DNA from: Hysterangium stoloniferum
Lineage: Eukaryota; Basidiomycota; Agaricomycetes; Hysterangiales; Hysterangiaceae
Direction of reading: 5' to 3'
Assembly: GCA_015178975.1 (NCBI GenBank)
Contig: WHVD01000041.1
Location: 372,001 to 436,000 of the forward strand
DNA length: 64,000 nt
In this document: positions 58,367-64,000 of the stretch, in pieces
Position numbering within the stretch: position 1 is the first letter of the stretch
Layout: each line of letters starts with the position of its first letter
Made by a program: the position numbers and the translations under genes
The notes under the pieces: generated by a model
The model's input: the letters and a program-made list of their open reading frames with translations, nothing else
Databases searched by the model: none
What the model was told of the DNA's origin: nothing

Positions 58367-59486
58367 GCATGTTTAAAAGTATCTATAACAACCCGTGTAC
58401 GTATGTTTTACAATAATCGATGGCTGGGTGTGCCAACATTATTAGTGGGTCATACCATTTTAGTGTAGTAGAGTATAACAATGGAACAGTTTTGAGCCTT
58501 GACCTATCAGTTGTCATTTTATACTCACGATTATCTAAGGTCACAAAGAGACCATAGCAGAAATTATCTATTAGAATGAAAAAGGGTGCAGAAGCTCAGA
58601 CACGCGGACAGAACGAGCGAGTGTAGATTCACCAGCGAGAACTATGGACCCACAGTGGTACACAACATCTAGTTAATGTGCCGAGTCACATTATTTCCAA
58701 TTTTAATTTGATGCAGGACTACCTTTTTTTCTGCACGTCAACCGTAAATATAACTAGTAACTAAGGATCACTAAGGGCTGCCACCCTTAGCTGTCGTGCA
58801 AGTTGAGGTCGTCAAACAAACCAGGAACTGGGTTAGCCAAAAATGGAGCGAACTGCTTGCTGTGTACCTACCAATGCGCTCTCCGGTTACCAGTCCCAAC
58901 TTTTCCAATTAAATATATCCTCAAGTGTAGCCGCATCTCCAACGCTAGGGGTCGATAGCCCTGTTTATCCCCCGTAGCATTTCGCCATGAAAGGGCCTGC
59001 CAGCGATCGCTAACTCTGCTACATGGTTTGTAGGTGCTACGCTCCTGATAGAAGCTGTTCATATTTGACTGTTGTCGACTTTGCAATTTTAATTATCTAC
59101 GCAGAGGCTTAGAGTCGATCATCTATCCAAATATTGTAGGTTAACATTTACTGTCGAAAAGGTGGTCTCGATGTGAAATTCTCGTGACATTCTCGATACG
59201 TTCTTCAGTCTAGAACACCTTATTTTTAGGGATTACAGTTATGGGACGGAACTATCTAAGGAGGACATAGAGGTAAATCGAATTCGGCTTTTCGCACAAT
59301 TTGTATATTTGAAAGCCCGTCGTCAATTGGGCTCACTGGTCTGCAGTCACACAGGCTGATAGGACCACGTCGCATTGTTCGAGGAGCTAGCGAACAGACT
59401 ACGGGAAAAAAACTAGCTTATTTAACGTAGTAAAAGGTCCCCTGTGGTATGCCTGAGGCGCCAGGCTTATAACATTCGCATTGTCT
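58367..59486. other. 3' flank of F-box copy 3
   Basis: Bases to about 59120 match the flank of copy 2 (40222-40865), except for an insert at about 58571-58690. At 59190-59275 a fragment resembling the F-box LRR text (SLEHLIFRDYS-like) followed by GAGGTAAAT suggests yet another decayed copy. No complete gene. Confidence 0.5.
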
Positions 59487-59680
59487 ACATCAGGGATTTG
59501 GGAATGTCTACACCCATTATGTAGACTCCCTAGACTCCCCAGATCTATAGTAAGCTTTTATATCGACTAGTAAATAGGGATCTCGCGAAAGTAGTGTGTC
59601 TAGCCGAGCTAGCTAGCTCTCCTAGATGGCTCTAGACAATATAGACGGCATACTTACTGATCTTCCCACTTTCCTGATGT
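59487..59680. mobile_element. small TIR element, copy 2
   Basis: Ends ACATCAGGGATTTGGG and CACTTTCCTGATGT are inverted (ACATCAGG / CCTGATGT). It aligns with 56086-56306, so F-box copy 3 and its flank lie between two direct copies. Confidence 0.65.
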
Positions 59681-60145
59681 AAGACCACCGTGACGCTCTG
59701 CATTGAATTTACTCTGAACTGTCTTCAGACTTTCGTGTGAAAGTGTGGCCATTATCCACTCGGTACATGTCACTGCGACATAGTAATCGGGTAGTATGCG
59801 AATCGATTGTTCGTAACACTGCGGCCGAAACTTGTGACATTTTCTGGGTACCCGGGTCCCTGGAATTTTGAGAATCGGAAGATTGATCGCTTTATGAGTC
59901 CTTTGCACAATTTCAGATGAATAAGGACAGTCTATCTCTGATTTACCTGACACTCTCGTAGCGGAACACTCGTTGCCGGTGGTACACTGTTTACTGAAGA
60001 ATTGGCTTTAGAACATAGCTATCAGGACGCAAGCTTGTTATACAACAATCATAGCAGTTGTTATACGAACACATGACAACACAAACAACAGCGTAACACT
60101 GTAATAAAGAAATCATAAAATGGTCATAATCCATCAATCAATCTG
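59681..60145. other. 3' flank of the Ase1 gene, one 99-codon frame
   Basis: A minus-strand frame (59953-59654) has no recognised feature. The 60 bases just left of the Ase1 stop are AT-rich and probably hold its poly(A) site. Confidence 0.35.
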
Positions 60146-62684
60146 CTAATACTCTTCCTCTTCTTTCACCGTGCGCCCAACAAATTCTGCCCACTGTCTG
60201 TCGGTCCCGCCTAGGACACTGGATCCCATACCATCAATGCTGGGACGGGGTTTGAAGCTTTCTCTCCTGCTCCCTGATCTACTCCCATTGAAAATAGAAT
60301 GGCCCGGGTTCGAGACCGTACGCCCGAAAGATGGTATCACAGTCGATGGATGTCCATGTCCATACTTCGACTTGGAATGTGAGACTGGGCGGGGAAGACT
60401 GGAACCTGATTTCTGAGTAGAAAAGTTATAATTTCCAGGTGTATTATTAGAGTGCTTATGTGGCGATGACGAATTCGTTCCATTATAGCCATAAGAGACA
60501 CCATTTAGGACGCTTGAGTTCCCCAGGACACTGGAGTTCCCCAGGCGTATTTTCTTATTTGGTGCAGAATGTGAACCACCGGGATTCTCGGAGTAAGGGG
60601 CTGGAGTAGCTCGGCCAGTCGGGGGCTGAGGAGTGGTACCTCGCGGTGGAATAGTACCTGGTCGGCTTCGCTGGAGGTGGGTGTTAAACGATTGACGCAA
60701 GGTGGGGGCATTTTCCAACACCTTACCTTGCGGCTGTCTTTAGCTTCTAAAGCATTAACAGTGTCTGACAGTATCGCTAGCATCCTCTCTCCGTCCGCCA
60801 AAAATGGCCGACGATATTCGTTCTCCCACGCTGGAATGGATACCATAAGTTCTTTCTCGAGCTGGGGTTTTATTAGTGCGAGACTGTACATGGGCAACAA
60901 TATCAACTTACCCTTGGTTTCTCCTTCGAAACTCGTTTTCGCATCTTCTCTTCGCGTAACAATCTTCCGGGATCTCTTGGACCTCGGCCAAGTAAACGAC
61001 TTTGGTCCGAAGCGGCTGCCTGGTGCAAGAAAGCATGAGACGCGTATCGAACGAAGAGCTTGAAAAACAAACCGCTAATTCTTTCTCCTCATCACAGATC
61101 TCGTAGTACTTCTTGATCATTGCTAGAATAGGGGCTTTAATCCTTCGTTCTTCTTTCAGTCTCTGGATCTCCTTTTCGTGGAGTGTCAGTAGTTCCTCAG
61201 TATGTTCAACTTCAAGAATTGGGACATAAGCATATTCCGTAAGATAGGTGATCCTGCCTACCATCACTATATGGCGGGAAGGATTCGCGTTCCTCTTTTC
61301 CAAACATGAGTTCTTCCCAGAGTCGGTCTAGTTCTGCTCGAGCATTGGCAATAAAGATTGACATGCTTTCTCGTCGAAGTTCAAGCATGCGTTCAAGCTC
61401 AACTTCATACTATAAGGGAAAAACAAGATAAACGATTTGTCACGGAACTGAGAATACGAATTTTCTTACGGCTTGAACGTTAGCTTCCGTCGAACCACGA
61501 TTCGCATCCACAAAGGCATCCATCTCTGCTTCTGAAACTCCAAGCCTTCGCCAAAGCGCGTCCAGCTCGTTATATAGAGCCTGAATATGGTTTTCTCTCC
61601 GCGTTTTGGTATCTTCCAACTGAATTACATGTCGTGAGAGATGTTTTCAACACATCAAAAAAACACTCACGTCGGCTTTTGTACCCTCGGCCCACTTCAT
61701 GAGTCCAAGGGTTGGTTGAACGCCCTCTACTCCAAATGTTTCATTCCCTGGACCGTCTAAGTCAAGGGACTCATCAGAGGCTTCTTGCAACCGAGCAACA
61801 AACCGTCCAAAGACAGCGTGATATGAAGGGAGAGCATCATCTGGTTTGACTGTCGTCGATCCAGATAGGAAGGGGTCAGAGACGGAACGGGTAAGGGGCA
61901 TAGGAGCTAAATCACAATCCATAGGTAGGGGGATACCAAGTTCTTCATGTAGCCATCCTATTTGCAGGAATGTTTGTGAAAGGAGGGTTAGCCGGCGCAG
62001 CTGAAATTATATAGACTATTGAAATTCTTTAAAGGGCACTCGTTGAAGGCTTACTCACGATTTCGGTCTTCGCTCGTGCTATTTCTTTCTCTAACCTGCT
62101 GAAACGCTCCGAGGTAACGTCTTTCGGTGTGTGCATCTCATCGCCTGATTGAACATCTGAGAATGGTATCATGGATGTAACTTCTGCACTGAAAAACCCA
62201 GGGCCGACGATATGAACGTAGGAATTAATCTTATTCGTAAGTCCCAGTCCTTGTTCAAATTTTGTCTGATACAACTGTTGAAGCTTTTCCCGGAAAACAA
62301 GAAGGTTTTCGTATCGTTTTGGAAGAACCTTCGCACTAAATAAGTGGTTTAAATGAGAAATATTAAGGTGAGCATCACCTGTTGCTTCCGTAATTCTCCA
62401 ACACTACTTGCACCCGCCTTGGCATGCGATCCCAACGCTTTGACGTATCTCAAACATTCACCCTCGAGCGAGTTACACTTTTCCATCCACTCATCAACTT
62501 CCTTGCGCCTCTCTCCTATCTTTGCATGGACACATTCGACCAGTGCTTGATGAAGTTCGGTAAGATCATCGGCAAGTGCAGATGAAGGAAGTCCCAATTG
62601 AACATGTAATGAGGGAATAAGAGGCGTCTGGGTAGTCAAATGAGCCTGTAGTGAGGCCAATAGAGATTCTACAGTTGTAGCCAT
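60146..62684 (-). CDS. Ase1/PRC1/MAP65 microtubule-bundling protein
   Basis: Nine exons (62684-62379, 62328-62059, 62000-61671, 61619-61470, 61409-61262, 61209-61073, 61019-60912, 60861-60727, 60670-60146) give 702 residues; introns are 50-60 nt. The N-terminal half is coiled-coil for dimerisation (LHQALVECVHAKIGERRKEV, ERFSRLEKEIARAKTEI). The spectrin-like microtubule-binding part is LYNELDALWRRLGVSEAEMD, RAELDRLWEELMFGKEERES and LKEERRIKAPILAMIKKYYE, ending LEKELMVSIPAWENEYRRPF. A Ser/Pro/Arg-rich tail (TIPPRGTTPQPP, SRRESFKPRP) probably carries Cdk sites. It would cross-link antiparallel microtubules at the spindle midzone. The junction at 60727/60670 is unusual: see findings. The second exon needs the acceptor GCGAAG at 62329. 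Confidence 0.88.
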
Positions 62685-62770
62685 TGTGACGCGCAGTCGT
62701 GAGGCGAGTCAACAAAGCGAGCCACGCGTGCCGGTTGAACGTCACGTGACCGGTTTAAACAAATTCATTA
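62685..62770 (-). promoter_or_regulatory. Ase1 upstream region with ACGCGT and CACGTG
   Basis: ACGCGT at 62724-62729 is the core of the MluI cell-cycle box bound by MBF-type factors in fungi. CACGTG at 62743-62748 is an E-box. Both are palindromic and lie 40-65 bases before the ATG. Cell-cycle control of Ase1 is known in yeasts; its use here is inference. Confidence 0.45.
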
Positions 62771-63008
62771 TGTAACCTTCCACTTGCTAAGCCCCTTCTT
62801 AAGATCTAACACGATCCTACTTATAACTATACATCTTCAATGGAGTGACCTTGCAGAGAAATTAATTTGTTGTGAAGAATGTGGCCAAACCTCCGAACTT
62901 CGAAAGATTGTCCGTTACGTTACGTAAGTCAAACCAGTGGTATTTGAGGATTTTTTATAATTCTAGATTTTTGCTCATGGATTTTTTCCCCATTTGTGAT
63001 AAACCAAC
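62771..63008. other. stretch without a gene
   Basis: AT-rich sequence between the Ase1 promoter and the copia LTR; nothing recognised. Confidence 0.4.
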
Positions 63009-63219
63009 TGTTAGAAAGTAAAACCTAAATGTAACTCAGTCATGTTTATCATATAACGGACTGAGGTAGTACTACTGTAATTCCAGATTATATACTTGAC
63101 CACGTACATTGCTAGGCACCACTAATAAGGTTGTGGATACTGTGTGCCTGTGTCTGATGTTACATGGTCTTGGGATCGGTCAACTTGGGCTGCATGTATT
63201 TCGATGGTGTTATCCAACA
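63009..63219 (-). repeat. 3' LTR of the edge copia element
   Basis: In minus sense TGTTGGATAACACC to TTACTTTCTAACA, 211 bp, preceded by the purine tract GAGGAGGAG. The other LTR is outside the window. Confidence 0.75.
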
Positions 63220-64000
63220 CTCCTCCTCACCATTGAAACTCCTCACCATTGAAACTCCTCCTCACATGGTGCTTCCTGCATCAAAGACCTTATAATAAAA
63301 AAACTGTGAGTCTTCACAAGTTTCATTGAAGACCTAGAAAACTGCGAATCTTGATAAATTTAGATGGTTCGAGTGGTTTGGTAAAAATATTGGCAAGATT
63401 ATTAGAAGTATTGACATAATATAGGAAAAAATCTTGTGAAAGGACGCGTTCCCGCAGGAAGTGGAATTTAATATCGATGTGTTTGACGTGGGAATGTAGG
63501 AGAGGATCTTTGGAAAGGTTAATAGCCGCATTGTTATCACAAAAGATGGTGGTGGAGGTAGAGCAAGGGAATGAGATCCTGGATAGTAATGATTGAAGCC
63601 AAGTGCCCTCTTTGACAGTTTTGAAGGCAGCAACATATTCAGCCTCACAGGAGGAGGCAGCAACAGTTTTTTGTTTCTTCGTGCTCCATGATATGACGCC
63701 AGATCCTAAAGTGAAGGTATATCCGCTAATGCTGCGATGGGTATTGAGGCAGTTGGCCCAGTCAGAATCAGTATAGCCGGTAAGCATGATATCATTAGAA
63801 CCACCAAGGCATAGTTTAAGGTTTCTTGTTCCTTTTAAATAGCAAACAACACAGATGGCAGCATTCCAGTGTGATGTGGAGTAGCTGTCGAGGAATTGCG
63901 AGAGTTGTTGAACAGCAAAAGATATGTCGGGCTGCATGGAGATTGCTAAATAAAGGAGACATCCAATGAGAGATTGATAAGGTATTTTGAGTAGGTTAGT
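63220..64000 (-). mobile_element. Ty1/copia RT-RNase H end, open to the right edge
   Basis: Reads in one frame from the edge: LLKIPYQSLIGCLLYLAISM, QPDISFAVQQLSQFL, the RNase H block TGYTDSDWANCLNTHRSISG, then VISWSTKKQKTVAASSCEAE, and IFCDNNAAINLSKDP, ending FLGLQ at 63323. Catalytic acids (D of TDSDW, E of CEAE, D of FCDN) are present. No stop interrupts the visible 225 codons, so the element may be young. The rest lies outside the window. Confidence 0.88.

Noticed and set aside
59654..59953. 99-codon frame as a small gene
   Set aside because: No recognised motif and no intron or promoter evidence. Noted only as an open frame.

Overview
The window looks like a repeat-rich chromosome region of a filamentous basidiomycete, most likely an Agaricomycete. 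The evidence is the many short GT-AG introns (about 42-63 nt), a 149-residue calmodulin cut into nine exons, WASP-type and Ase1/PRC1-type genes, and Ty3/gypsy, Ty1/copia and tyrosine-recombinase elements of types I associate with mushroom-forming fungi. This assignment rests on recognition from memory, not on a search.

Layout. 1-2.2 kb: a decayed M16 (insulinase/Ste23-like) fragment, a tyrosine-recombinase C-terminal fragment and a 46-bp tandem repeat. 2.2-4.5 kb: a six-exon tyrosine recombinase whose reading frame can be followed intact (672 aa). 4.9-5.6 kb: a roughly 150-bp minisatellite. 6.6-12.0 kb and 25.6-32.1 kb: two direct copies of a segment carrying a gene with a conserved N-terminal region of unknown function, a Gly/Asn linker and repeated two-finger C2H2 modules. 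Both copies are broken, in different places. Copy B also holds a 1.26-kb gag-only LTR retrotransposon with LTRs that look identical. 12.1-22.9 kb: a dead 10.7-kb Ty3/gypsy element (minus strand, CCTCC target duplication) with an inverted duplication of its 3' end and three nested solo LTRs. 22.9-23.7 kb: a foldback TA-target element.

32.4-35.3 kb is the first stretch of ordinary genes: calmodulin (+) and a WASP/Las17 homologue (-), tail to tail. 36.5-40.2 kb: two F-box genes in inverted orientation, each disabled. 56.7-58.4 kb holds a third, apparently intact copy. 40.9-56.1 kb is a nest of LTR elements: copia gag remnants, at least five solo LTRs (four with clear 5-bp target duplications), a CACTA-like MITE, and a 6.3-kb gypsy-type element (TACAA duplication) that contains a decayed Cys-rich gene. 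60.1-62.7 kb (-) is an Ase1/PRC1/MAP65 microtubule-bundling protein gene. The right edge (63.0-64.0 kb) holds the RNase H end and 3' LTR of a Ty1/copia element.

How it fits together. The three clear host genes (calmodulin, WASP, Ase1) all act on the cytoskeleton or calcium signalling, but nothing in the sequence suggests they form a cluster. The rest is a record of transposition, segmental duplication and decay. The most unusual items are the gag-only LTR element, the modular zinc-finger paralogues, the intact recombinase with a GC-AG intron, the 7-nt and 12-nt microexons of calmodulin, a possible frame-restoring intron in Ase1, and the inverted 3' end of the gypsy element.
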